Source: Streptomyces sp. NBC_01460 (lineage in GTDB: Bacteria > Actinomycetota > Actinomycetes > Streptomycetales > Streptomycetaceae). From it: 64,000 bases of DNA. Below the pieces are notes generated by a model, which was not told the origin of the DNA, did not search any database, and saw nothing but the letters and a program-made list of their open reading frames with translations. Below, one piece after another: positions 19,525 through 26,659 of this stretch; position 1 is the stretch's first letter, and each line of letters begins with the position of its first letter. The stretch spans positions 1,860,001 through 1,924,000 of the forward strand of contig NZ_CP109473.1 in NCBI RefSeq assembly GCF_036227405.1. The letters run 5' to 3'. Both the position numbers and the translations under genes were made by a program.

Positions 19525-20099
19525 TTCACCCGCTCCGCGCGGTGCTTGACCGCCTTCAGACGGACCTCGGCGGGCAGCTCGTCCAGTCCGGCCGAGGTCC
19601 GCGCGTGGGTCAGCGCCCCTTCGGACACGCCGCGCAGCACCAGGCCCGGGGACGCGTGCGGCTCCATCAGCAGCCGGACCCCGGCCTTCGGGGCGGTGCG
19701 GCGGCCGGTCAGCGCCACCTTCGCCTCGGAGACCCCGTCCAGGGCTCCCGCCTCGCCGCCGAGCACACCCTCCAGAGCCCTGCCGCGCAGCAGCGCGCCC
19801 TCGCCGTCGCCGCTGTCGACCAGCACCTCGGCGAGGCGCCCCCGGCGCAGCTGGGCCAGGAGCCACCACAGCGCGAGGACCACGAGGACGGCGAGGACCG
19901 CGATGACGGTGGGCCACCACCAGCCCTCGTCCCGCCAGCGGGTCCGGTCGGCCTTGCTGAACAGCACGTCGTCCGTGCCGTCCCAGGGCCACCAGGAGGG
20001 CACGGACAGGCCGAGCCCCGTGGCGAGGACGGCGCCGCCCACGACGACGAGGACCAGCCCTGCCAGGCCGAGCAGGACCCGGTTGACGGTCTTGATCAC
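19521..20099 (-). CDS. AmaP-like alkaline shock membrane anchor protein
   Basis: 192 residues from GTG 20099. Two N-terminal transmembrane helices (NRVLLGLAGLVLVVVGGAVLATGL and PTVIAVLAVLVVLALWWLLAQL) precede a cytoplasmic domain with an alternating beta/alpha pattern, as in AmaP, the membrane anchor of Asp23 in Staphylococcus. It is the last gene of a five-gene minus-strand cluster with two Asp23 proteins, which is what supports the name. The role would be to hold Asp23 complexes at the envelope. Confidence 0.75.
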   Translation of the reverse strand: MIKTVNRVLLGLAGLVLVVVGGAVLATGLGLSVPSWWPWDGTDDVLFSKADRTRWRDEGWWWPTVIAVLAVLVVLALWWLLAQLRRGRLAEVLVDSGDGEGALLRGRALEGVLGGEAGALDGVSEAKVALTGRRTAPKAGVRLLMEPHASPGLVLRGVSEGALTHARTSAGLDELPAEVRLKAVKHRAERVN

Positions 20100-20103
20100 G
20101 GGG

Positions 20104-20790
20104 TCACCCCTTCTTCGCGGGCCGGCGTACGTGCACGGAGAGGCCGGGCGGCTTCGCCAGGTCCAGCTCGCCGACGGCGGTTCCCAGGACGGTGTCCAGG
20201 TCGGCCCTGACGTCGTCGAGTTCACGGAAGTGCGAGACGGCGCGCACGGTCGCCCTGCGGCGGCTCATCTTCACCCGGACGGACTGCACGCCGGCCACCT
20301 CCACGGCCCGGTCACGCAGGACGAGGGCGGCGGCGGTCCGGTCGAGCCCGGCCCGCACACCGGCGTGCCGGCGGTTCATGGGGAGCAGGGCACGCAGTCC
20401 GGGGGTCAGGGCCAGCAGGAGCAGCCAGAGGCCGAGCGCGGCCGCCAGGGCCGATCCCGCCAGGACCCATACGTCGTCGAGGTGACGGCTCGCCAGGTCG
20501 TCGGCGACGGAACGCCGCCACCGCATGGCGGGGTGTCCGGCCCGTACCGCCGCGATGTCGTAGAGCAGGAGTCCCGCGCCGCCGAGGACGACGAGGGCGA
20601 CGAGTGCCGCGGGGATCCTGCGCCCGGACCGGAACCGGCCGGCCCTGCCGCCGGGCTTCGCCGGCACGGCCGCGGGTTCGTAGGACGAGCCCGAAGCGGA
20701 CTGGTCCATCGCGAGCACGCCGCCGGAAGGCGCCGCCTCGACCGTGGGCAGCCGCTGCGTGCGGTTGTCCGGCTCCTGGGGCTCGCTCAT
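20104..20790 (-). CDS. DUF6286 membrane protein of the Asp23 cluster
   Basis: 228 residues. A long Pro/Ala/Ser-rich N-terminus (about 1-55) carries no motif I know; two transmembrane helices follow (IPAALVALVVLGGAGLLLYD and VWVLAGSALAAALGLWLLLLAL) and then a cytoplasmic domain (about 145-228) whose VEVAGVQSVRVKMSRRRATVRA pattern resembles the C-terminal domain of AmaP. It overlaps the upstream Asp23 gene by four bases and precedes the AmaP-like gene by four bases, so all are translated as a set. Confidence 0.78.
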   Translation of the reverse strand: MSEPQEPDNRTQRLPTVEAAPSGGVLAMDQSASGSSYEPAAVPAKPGGRAGRFRSGRRIPAALVALVVLGGAGLLLYDIAAVRAGHPAMRWRRSVADDLASRHLDDVWVLAGSALAAALGLWLLLLALTPGLRALLPMNRRHAGVRAGLDRTAAALVLRDRAVEVAGVQSVRVKMSRRRATVRAVSHFRELDDVRADLDTVLGTAVGELDLAKPPGLSVHVRRPAKKG

Positions 20791-21140
20791 CGGATGCTCC
20801 CCTCCGGTGCGGTGCCCGCTTCCGGCCGGTGCAGCCGTTCGACCTGCACCGCCACTTCGGGCACCTCCATCCCTGCCAGCGCTCTTACCCGCTCGGCCAC
20901 CCGACGACGCACCGCGCCGCACTGCCGGCCGATGTCGCACGGGTAGGCCAGGTCGAGGCTGACCCGCACGCGGGCGGTGTCGCGGTGCACGGTGACCGTG
21001 GCACGCGGCGCGGTGGCGCCCTCGGGCCGCTCGTCGACGGCCTCCTTCGCCGCCTGCGCGGCGATCTTCGCGACGACCCGGTCGGCGATCCGGGTCTGCC
21101 CGCGTCCGGCGGCGTCGACCCGGTCCGTCACCCCGGTCAC
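20787..21140 (-). CDS. Asp23/Gls24 family envelope stress protein (short form)
   Basis: 117 residues, GTG start overlapping the preceding small membrane gene by four bases. The core pattern of the Asp23 fold is visible: TRIADRVVAKIAAQAAKEA, then a strand VTVHRDTARVRVSLDLAYPCDI and a helix RRRVAERVRALAGMEVPEVAVQVERL. Asp23 proteins are cytoplasmic, membrane-tethered, and respond to alkaline or cell-wall stress in Gram-positives. This copy is shorter and more divergent than the one encoded upstream. Confidence 0.8.
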   Translation of the reverse strand: MTGVTDRVDAAGRGQTRIADRVVAKIAAQAAKEAVDERPEGATAPRATVTVHRDTARVRVSLDLAYPCDIGRQCGAVRRRVAERVRALAGMEVPEVAVQVERLHRPEAGTAPEGSIR

Positions 21141-21328
21141 CGTCGCCGGTCGCCGCGCTCGCGACTCCGGAAGAAGTCGCCGGGTTCCAGGTCGCCGTCG
21201 AGGAAGCGGCCGGCGACGAAGCCGACCGCGCCCAGCGCGGCCACCAGAAGGAAGGCCCCGAACCCACCGAAGTATCCGGCGAATCCGAGCGCCATGCCGG
21301 CCACCATGCCGACCACAGCCATGCTCAT
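21137..21328 (-). CDS. Small membrane protein of the Asp23 cluster
   Basis: 63 residues: a glycine-rich hydrophobic region with two helices (MAVVGMVAGMALGFAGYFGG and FLLVAALGAVGFVAGRFL) and a charged C-terminus rich in Asp and Arg. It is comparable in size and position to the DUF2273 proteins found in Firmicute asp23 operons, but I cannot assign it to that family with certainty. Confidence 0.72.
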   Translation of the reverse strand: MSMAVVGMVAGMALGFAGYFGGFGAFLLVAALGAVGFVAGRFLDGDLEPGDFFRSRERGDRRR

Positions 21329-21360
21329 CGTGTGCTCCTCAACTGCCGGGCGGGAGGGTC

Positions 21361-21852
21361 CTACTGGACGCGTGACTCGGACTCGTCATCGTCGTCGTCC
21401 TCGTCGGGCAGCTTGACGTCGCTCACGGCGATGTTGACCTCCACGACCTCCAGGCCGGTCATCCGCTCGACCGCCGCGATGACGTTCTCGCGCACGTCGC
21501 GGGCCACCTCGGCGATCGCCACGCCGTAGTCGACGACGATCTCCAGATCGAGGGCCGCCTGGGACTCGCCGACCTCCGCCTTGACCCCGCGCGACACGGA
21601 CTTGCTGCCGCCGGGGACGCGGTCGCGCACCGCGCCGAACGTCCGCGAGATGCCACTGCCCATCGCGTGGACACCGACGACGTCGCGTGCCGCCATTCCA
21701 GCGATCTTCTCGACCACGCCGTCGGCGATGGTGGTGCGTCCCCGGGTCGCCGGGGCTCCCCCGCCGCGCTTGCTGAACTGGCTCTGCCTGCCGTCGTCCC
21801 CGGGCGCACTGCCGGGGCTGTCGGGCCGGTTTCGCTGCGGGCTATCGGTCAT
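21361..21852 (-). CDS. Asp23/Gls24 family envelope stress response protein
   Basis: 163 residues, first gene of the cluster. Disordered N-terminus (about 1-35), then the Asp23 core: TTIADGVVEKIAGMAARDVVGVHAMG, the strand AALDLEIVVDYGVAIAEVARDVRENVIAAVERMTGLEVVEVNIAVSDV, and a strongly acidic tail. The core match to Asp23 is good and the length is typical. It likely forms oligomers attached to the membrane through the AmaP-like and DUF6286 partners. Confidence 0.9.
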   Translation of the reverse strand: MTDSPQRNRPDSPGSAPGDDGRQSQFSKRGGGAPATRGRTTIADGVVEKIAGMAARDVVGVHAMGSGISRTFGAVRDRVPGGSKSVSRGVKAEVGESQAALDLEIVVDYGVAIAEVARDVRENVIAAVERMTGLEVVEVNIAVSDVKLPDEDDDDDESESRVQ

Positions 21853-21946
21853 CGCCGCTCTTCCCTTCGGGGCAGGGTTGGACTTCCGTGGCCCACAGTA
21901 AGTGCGCTTGCCCGGTCCCGCGCCGTGGATGGGGCAGGGTGGAGCA

Positions 21947-22642
21947 ATGACAACGGCTGAGGGCCCCCACCGGGCCGACGGATGGACCGCCGCGGTACGC
22001 CAACGGCTCGGTCTGGGGCGACTACTCCCTCTGGGCGGCCCCGCCGACGGCTCCTGGATCGCGGAACGGGCGGCGGCCACGGTGCTGCGGGACGCCGCGG
22101 CCGGGTCGGGGGCCGTCCTGGGGAAGCTCAGGATCGCCCCGGCCGTCGAGGAGCACACCCCGGAACCGGCGGTGCCCGGACCGCCCAGCGCACTGCCGCC
22201 CGGACCGCTGCGGATCGAGGCCGACTTCGCCTCGACGGCACGGCGGCCCCTGCACGCCACCGCGGACGCGCTGCGCGCGGCGCTGCTGACCGCGGCGGCC
22301 CAGCGCCTCGGCCTGGTGGTCGACGAGGTGGACCTGCGGGTGACGGAGCTGCTGGAGGAGGAGCCCCGTCCGGCCCCTGAGCCGCCCGCCGACGTGCGCG
22401 CGGCGGAACCGGACGGCACCGCGGGGGCGGCTGCGGCGGGGGTCCCCGGCGTGATGTCGCTGACCCACGTCCTGGGCGGCGCGGTGCAGCACGCGCCGGG
22501 TCATGTCCGGGTGGAGCTCGCGACGGCCGGGGACCACCGGGCGCTGGACGTCGCCCGGGCGGTGCGCGGGGCGGTGGCCGGGGCCGTGGAGGGCCGGCCG
22601 ACGGTCGCCGTGCTGATCACGGCCGTGGTGGAGCGAAACTGA
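21947..22642 (+). CDS. Uncharacterised protein divergent from the Asp23 cluster
   Basis: 231 residues from ATG 21947. Not recognised with certainty. It has no membrane helix or signal. Two segments look like degenerate Asp23-type strands and helices: PLRIEADFASTARRPLHATADALRAALLTAAAQRLGLVVDEVDLRV and HVRVELATAGDHRALDVARAVRGAVAGAVEGRPTVAVLITAV, separated by a Pro/Glu/Ala-rich linker. That, and its position divergent from the asp23 genes, suggests a two-module Asp23-related protein. The start follows a weak GGAG site. Confidence 0.7.
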   Translation: MTTAEGPHRADGWTAAVRQRLGLGRLLPLGGPADGSWIAERAAATVLRDAAAGSGAVLGKLRIAPAVEEHTPEPAVPGPPSALPPGPLRIEADFASTARRPLHATADALRAALLTAAAQRLGLVVDEVDLRVTELLEEEPRPAPEPPADVRAAEPDGTAGAAAAGVPGVMSLTHVLGGAVQHAPGHVRVELATAGDHRALDVARAVRGAVAGAVEGRPTVAVLITAVVERN

Positions 22643-22676
22643 CACGGCTCCCTCACCGTCCGGCGAGGGAGCCGTG
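22643..22676. terminator. Hairpin terminator between convergent genes
   Basis: Twelve-base arms (CACGGCTCCCTC and complement) around a ten-base loop between the 21947 gene and the convergent enoyl-CoA hydratase gene. Confidence 0.8.
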
Positions 22677-22688
22677 GGTGACAGGGGG

Positions 22689-23480
22689 TCAGTCGGCCAG
22701 CCCGGCGATGTCGCGCAGTCGGCGGCCCTGGGCGGCCCGCTCGGCGGTGCGCTGCTCCTCGTACGTACGGGAGAGGGCGCCGCTCAGCAGTGCCTTCGTC
22801 TCCACGACCGCGTCGCGCGGGGCGGCGAGCAGGGCGGCGGCCAGGTCGCGGCCCGCCGCGTCCAGCTGGTCCGCGGGGACCACGAGGTTGGCGAGGCCGG
22901 AGCGCTCCGCCTCCTCGGCGTGCACGAAGCGGCCGGTGGCGCAGATCTCGAGCGCACGGGCGTATCCCACGAGGTTCACCAGGGGGTGGGTGCCCGTGAG
23001 GTCGGGAACGAGACCGAGGCTGGTCTCGCGCATGGCGAACTGCACGTCCTCGGCGACGATGCGCAGATCGCAGGCGAGGGCGAGCTGGAAGCCGGCACCG
23101 ATCGCGTGCCCCTGGACGGCCGCGATCGACACGATGTCGTTGCGGCGCCACCAGGTGAACGCCTCCTGGTACTCGGCGATGGTCGCGTCGAGCTCGGCCT
23201 CCGGGCCGCGCGCCATGTCCAGGAAGGACGGCTCGCCGTCGAATCCCTCGGGTGCGAATGCCTGCCGGTCGAGGCCCGCGGAGAAGGACTTGCCCTCGCC
23301 GCGCAGCACGACGACCCGCACGCTGCCGGGGAGCGCCCGTCCGGCCTCTGTCAACGCCCGCCACAGAGCGGGAGACTGAGCGTTGCGCTTGGCCGGATTG
23401 GTGAGCGTCACCGTGGCAACCGCGTCATCGACGGTGAGCCGTACACCGTCCTTGTCGAGCACAGGGTCGAGCGAGGTCAT
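22689..23480 (-). CDS. Enoyl-CoA hydratase/isomerase family protein
   Basis: 263 residues, crotonase fold. Substrate-binding segments SFSAGLDRQAF and HAIGAGFQLALACDLRIVAEDVQFAMRETSLGLVPDLTGTHPL give the oxyanion hole and the Glu of the first catalytic position; the second position is in PDLTGT, where the usual GAGGT is changed, so it may be a hydratase, isomerase or hydrolase acting on acyl-CoA. Good GGAGGC ribosome site. A TTACT-N4-AGTAA element upstream points to control by a TetR-type regulator of fatty acid use. Confidence 0.88.
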   Translation of the reverse strand: MTSLDPVLDKDGVRLTVDDAVATVTLTNPAKRNAQSPALWRALTEAGRALPGSVRVVVLRGEGKSFSAGLDRQAFAPEGFDGEPSFLDMARGPEAELDATIAEYQEAFTWWRRNDIVSIAAVQGHAIGAGFQLALACDLRIVAEDVQFAMRETSLGLVPDLTGTHPLVNLVGYARALEICATGRFVHAEEAERSGLANLVVPADQLDAAGRDLAAALLAAPRDAVVETKALLSGALSRTYEEQRTAERAAQGRRLRDIAGLAD

Positions 23481-23511
23481 GGAACGCCTCCGGATCGGGT
23501 GCTGTCAGCAC

Positions 23512-23535
23512 TTACTGGCAAGTAACTGAACAGTA
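23512..23535. promoter_or_regulatory. Putative TetR-type operator before the enoyl-CoA hydratase gene
   Basis: TTACT-GGCA-AGTAA at 23512-23525, followed by a further CAGTAA at 23530-23535 that pairs with the first TTACTG. The arms sit 32-55 bases before the start codon, within a likely promoter. Palindromes of this form occur before beta-oxidation genes in actinobacteria. Confidence 0.5.
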
Positions 23536-23592
23536 ACCACCCGGACGACCTGGTGGTCGGCCGGGTGGCCACCCGGTGTTCCGGTGAGTCCG

Positions 23593-23615
23593 AGGAGCCG
23601 GCCGGGCCGGCTCCT
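23593..23615 (-). terminator. Hairpin after the small HTH gene
   Basis: Arms AGGAGCCGGCC and GGCCGGCTCCT around a single central base (effectively ten pairs with a short loop), nine bases past the stop codon of the HTH gene on the minus strand. Confidence 0.6.
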
Positions 23616-23623
23616 GACCGCCG

Positions 23624-23845
23624 TCAGGCCGAAGCGGCCTTCTTGCCTCGAGTCGCTCCGCCGCGTCCCCGCAGCGTGACTCCGGACTCGCTGAGCATCC
23701 GGTGGACGAATCCGTAGGAGCGGCCGGTTTCCTCGGCCAGCGCCCGGATGCTCGCACCGGAGTCGTACTTCTTCTTCAGGTCTGCCGCGAGCTTGTCACG
23801 CGCGGCGCCGGTAACCCGGCTGCCCTTCTTCAGAGTCTCGGCCAC
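23624..23845 (-). CDS. Small helix-turn-helix protein
   Basis: 73 residues from a GTG with a strong GAGGAGG site. The middle carries a resolvase-like helix-turn-helix, AADLKKKYDSGASIRALAEETGRSYGFVHRMLSESG, framed by Lys/Arg-rich ends (TLKKGSRVTG and GGATRGKKAASA). No ligand domain, so it is a DNA-binding protein of unknown target; such small HTH proteins are widespread and conserved in actinobacteria and may act as transcription regulators or chromosome-associated proteins. Confidence 0.82.
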   Translation of the reverse strand: MAETLKKGSRVTGAARDKLAADLKKKYDSGASIRALAEETGRSYGFVHRMLSESGVTLRGRGGATRGKKAASA

Positions 23846-24202
23846 CCGTGCCTCCTCAAGGAAGTGCGCTCTGGACTCTCATGATCACCCCTACCGGGCT
23901 TCCTGGCCACCCATTCGGCAAGGTACGTACGACCGGTTTCCACGTCCGGAAGCGGTCCGACACAAGCGGAATCCCGCATTCCAAGGGGGCTGAGAGCCCC
24001 GTGGAGCGGGATGCGGGAAGAACGGCCAGGTCAGGGCCGTACGGGGTGGGGTGGCCGGAAATGAGTGCGCCCGGCAGCTATCTGCCGGGCGCCGCGCCGG
24101 AGTACGAGACCCGCTCACCCAGATGATGGATCACCGATGGGCCGAATGATCCAGACGCGTTGGATCACCGGGCTCCGCGCCGGTTCCGGGTCCCCTGCGG
24201 GG
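23846..24202. other. Intergenic region between the HTH and ABC-F genes
   Basis: 357 bases with no credible gene. It contains the HTH gene's promoter side (23846-23950), a terminator-like hairpin at 24069-24090, and two copies of TGGATCACCG at 24127-24136 and 24161-24170 with an inverted TGATCCA between them. The copies are downstream of the ABC-F gene, not in a promoter. Confidence 0.5.
24069..24090 (-). terminator. Hairpin downstream of the ABC-F gene
   Basis: Perfect nine-base arms GCCCGGCAG/CTGCCGGGC with a four-base loop, 113 bases past the ABC-F stop codon in the minus direction; likely a factor-independent terminator. Confidence 0.55.
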
Positions 24203-25801
24203 TCAGGCGAGGGCGACCAGGTCCCGGTAGTCCGCACCCCAGAGGTCCTCGACACCGTCGGGCAGCAGGATGATCCGCTCCGGCTGGAGCGCCTCCACCG
24301 CGCCCTCGTCGTGGGTGACGAGGACGACGGCGCCCTTGTAGGTGCGCAGGGCCCCGAGGATCTCCTCGCGGCTGGCGGGGTCGAGGTTGTTCGTCGGCTC
24401 GTCGAGCAGCAGCACGTTCGCGGAGGAGACCACCAGCGTCGCCAGGGCCAGCCGGGTCTTCTCACCGCCGGAGAGCACTCCGGCGGGCTTGTCGACGTCG
24501 TCACCGGAGAAGAGGAAGGAACCGAGCGTCTTGCGGACCGCGACCAGGTCGAGGTCGGGCGCCGCCGAGCGCATGTTCTCCAGGACGGAGCGCTCCGGGT
24601 CGAGGGTCTCGTGCTCCTGGGCGTAGTAGCCGAGCTTGAGGCCGTGGCCCTCGATGACCTCGCCGGTGTCGGGCTTCTCGGCTCCGCCGAGGAGGCGCAG
24701 CAGGGTCGTCTTGCCCGCGCCGTTGAGGCCGAGGATGACGACGCGGGAGCCCTTGTCGATGGCCAGGTCCACGTCGGTGAAGATCTCGAGGGAGCCGTAG
24801 GACTTGGAGAGGCCCTCGGCCATCAGCGGGGTCTTGCCGCACGGGGAGGGGTCGGGGAAGCGCAGCTTGGCGACCTTGTCCGAGACCCGCACGGCCTCCA
24901 GCCCCGAGAGCAGCCGGTCGGCGCGCTTGGCCATGTTCTGCGCGGCGACGGTCTTGGTGGCCTTGGCGCGCATCTTGTCGGCCTGCGCGTTGAGGGTCGC
25001 GGCCTTCTTCTCGGCGTTCTGACGCTCGCGCTTGCGGCGCTTCTCGTCGGCCTCGCGCTGCTGCTGGTAGAGCTTCCAGCCCATGTTGTAGATGTCGATC
25101 TGCGCGCGGTTGGCGTCGAGGTAGAACACCTTGTTGACCACGGTCTCCACGAGCTCGACGTCGTGGGAGATCACGATGAAGCCGCCGCGGTAGGTCTTGA
25201 GGTAGTCCCGCAGCCAGACGATCGAGTCCGCGTCGAGGTGGTTGGTGGGTTCGTCGAGGAGCAGGGTGTCGGCGTCCGAGAACAGGATGCGCGCGAGCTC
25301 GACACGGCGGCGCTGACCACCGGAGAGGGTGTGCAGGGGCTGGCCGAGCACCCGGTCGGGCAGGCTGAGCGCGGCGGCGATGGTGGCGGCCTCGGCCTCG
25401 GCGGCGTATCCGCCCTTGGTGAGGAACTCCGTCTCCAGGCGCTCGTACCGCTTCATCGCCTTCTCGCGGGTGGCGCCCTTGCCGTTCGCCATCCGCTCCT
25501 CGTTCTCCCGCATCTTGCGCAGGATCTCGTCGAGCCCGCGGGCCGAGAGGATGCGGTCGCGGGCCAGGACGTCGAGGTCGCCGGTGCGCGGGTCCTGCGG
25601 GAGGTAGCCCACCTCACCGCTGTTGCTGATGGTGCCGCCGGCGGGGGTCCCCTCGCCCGCGAGGCACTTGGTGAGCGTGGTCTTGCCCGCGCCGTTGCGG
25701 CCGACCAGACCGATGCGGTCGCCCTTGGCGATACGGAAGGACGCGTTCTCGATGAGGATGCGGGCGCCGGCGCGCAGCTCGATGCCGGAAGCGGTGATCA
25801 C
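24203..25801 (-). CDS. ABC-F family ATPase (ribosomal protection/translation factor type)
   Basis: 532 residues with two nucleotide-binding domains and no membrane segment. Domain 1: Walker A GRNGAGKTT near 35-43, signature LSGGQRRRVELAR near 160, Walker B LLLDEPTNHLD. A Lys/Arg/Glu/Ala-rich linker (about 240-310) follows, then domain 2: GLNGAGKTTLL, LSGGEKTRLALA, LLLDEPTNNLD. This is the ABC-F layout; such proteins bind the ribosomal E site and either aid translation or displace antibiotics. A short leader peptide frame lies upstream, which suggests attenuation in response to ribosome stalling (inference). Confidence 0.93.
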   Translation of the reverse strand: MITASGIELRAGARILIENASFRIAKGDRIGLVGRNGAGKTTLTKCLAGEGTPAGGTISNSGEVGYLPQDPRTGDLDVLARDRILSARGLDEILRKMRENEERMANGKGATREKAMKRYERLETEFLTKGGYAAEAEAATIAAALSLPDRVLGQPLHTLSGGQRRRVELARILFSDADTLLLDEPTNHLDADSIVWLRDYLKTYRGGFIVISHDVELVETVVNKVFYLDANRAQIDIYNMGWKLYQQQREADEKRRKRERQNAEKKAATLNAQADKMRAKATKTVAAQNMAKRADRLLSGLEAVRVSDKVAKLRFPDPSPCGKTPLMAEGLSKSYGSLEIFTDVDLAIDKGSRVVILGLNGAGKTTLLRLLGGAEKPDTGEVIEGHGLKLGYYAQEHETLDPERSVLENMRSAAPDLDLVAVRKTLGSFLFSGDDVDKPAGVLSGGEKTRLALATLVVSSANVLLLDEPTNNLDPASREEILGALRTYKGAVVLVTHDEGAVEALQPERIILLPDGVEDLWGADYRDLVALA

Positions 25802-25861
25802 GGAAATACTCCAGGGCGGTATGGACGGCGGAGGGACAGCGGACTCACGACTCGACGCCGC

Positions 25862-25885
25862 CTAATGCACAAGGAGAATTGCCAT
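25862..25885 (-). CDS. Putative leader peptide MAILLVH upstream of the ABC-F gene
   Basis: An eight-codon frame (ATG at 25885-25883, TAG at 25864-25862) reading MAILLVH, 60 bases before the ABC-F start. A TAGACT hexamer seven bases upstream of the ATG (25893-25898 in the plus numbering) would start the transcript at or next to the ATG, so it would be leaderless. Leader peptides rich in hydrophobic residues that stall ribosomes in the presence of antibiotics control many ABC-F genes. Short frames occur by chance, so this is a hypothesis. Confidence 0.45.
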   Translation of the reverse strand: MAILLVH

Positions 25886-26218
25886 GGGACTCAGTCTACT
25901 GGCGGTGTCCACCTGCTTTACCTCATGCTCCCGGCCCGCCACCGCGCCACCACACCTCGTCACGTAGGCGGGCGCACCCCGCCGAACCGGCTGGAACCCG
26001 GCACCGAACGGCACAGTCGCGGTGGAGCGGCCGGAGCGGACGGAGGCGGACATCCGGGACGGTCTCTCCGCGGCGACGGCGGTCGGCGGCGGCCCGGATC
26101 CAGGAGCACCGGGGACCCGGGCCGCCGCGGCCCCTTCCGCTGACGTCGTCGGTGGCCGATGGAAGACTGAGACGCAGATCACATCGAGGTGGTCGGGTAG
26201 CGGGAGAGGGCGAGCGTG
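25886..26218. promoter_or_regulatory. Divergent control region, ABC-F leader and VOC gene
   Basis: 333 bases without a gene. Left end: TAGACT -10-like box for the ABC-F leader. Middle: a GC-rich hairpin with twelve-base arms at 26086-26097 and 26117-26128 and a 19-base loop, not placed as a terminator for either flanking gene. Right end: purine-rich GGGAGAGGG site serving the VOC gene. Confidence 0.45.
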
Positions 26219-26629
26219 ATGGCAGTGGCGGACGGTGGTCCCACGATCTTTCCGACGATCCTGTACGAGGACGCGAAGGCCGCGATCCGAGTGCTCACCC
26301 AGGCCCTGGGGTTCACCGAGGAGGCGGTGTACGAGGGCGAGGACGGCAGCGTGGTCCATGCCGAGCTCTCGTGCGGCAACGGCAGGGTGATGCTCGGCTC
26401 CAGGGGCCGCGGGGGCGCCTTCGCCGAGGCGATGGCCGGCGCCGGGCCCTCCGGGGTCTACGTCGTCGTGGACGAGGTGGACGCACACCACGCGCGGGCC
26501 GTGGAGCACGGCGTGGAGATCCTCATGCCGCCCACCGACCAGGACTACGGCTCGCGGGACTACATGGCGCGGGACGCGGAGGGCAACGTCTGGAGCTTCG
26601 GGACGTACGCCCCGGGGTCCTCGGACTGA
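26219..26629 (+). CDS. VOC superfamily (glyoxalase/bleomycin-resistance-like) protein
   Basis: 136 residues from ATG 26219; a GTG immediately before it is an alternative. It shows the paired beta-alpha-beta-beta-beta modules: PTILYEDAKAAIRVLTQALGFTEE and a second module GVYVVVDEVDAHHARAVEHGVEILMPPTDQDYGSRDYMARDAEGNVWSFGTY. The final GNxWSFGTY and DYGSRDY are typical of VOC proteins of this subgroup, which are often annotated as glyoxalases but rarely have a tested substrate. Divergent from the ABC-F gene. Confidence 0.88.
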   Translation: MAVADGGPTIFPTILYEDAKAAIRVLTQALGFTEEAVYEGEDGSVVHAELSCGNGRVMLGSRGRGGAFAEAMAGAGPSGVYVVVDEVDAHHARAVEHGVEILMPPTDQDYGSRDYMARDAEGNVWSFGTYAPGSSD

Positions 26630-26659
26630 GCGTCCCCGGGGCCGCGCGTGCTCGCCCGC

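Noticed and set aside
23891..24118. 75-codon minus-strand frame between HTH and ABC-F genes
   Set aside because: Pro/Arg-rich translation, no ribosome site, and it spans a terminator-like hairpin.
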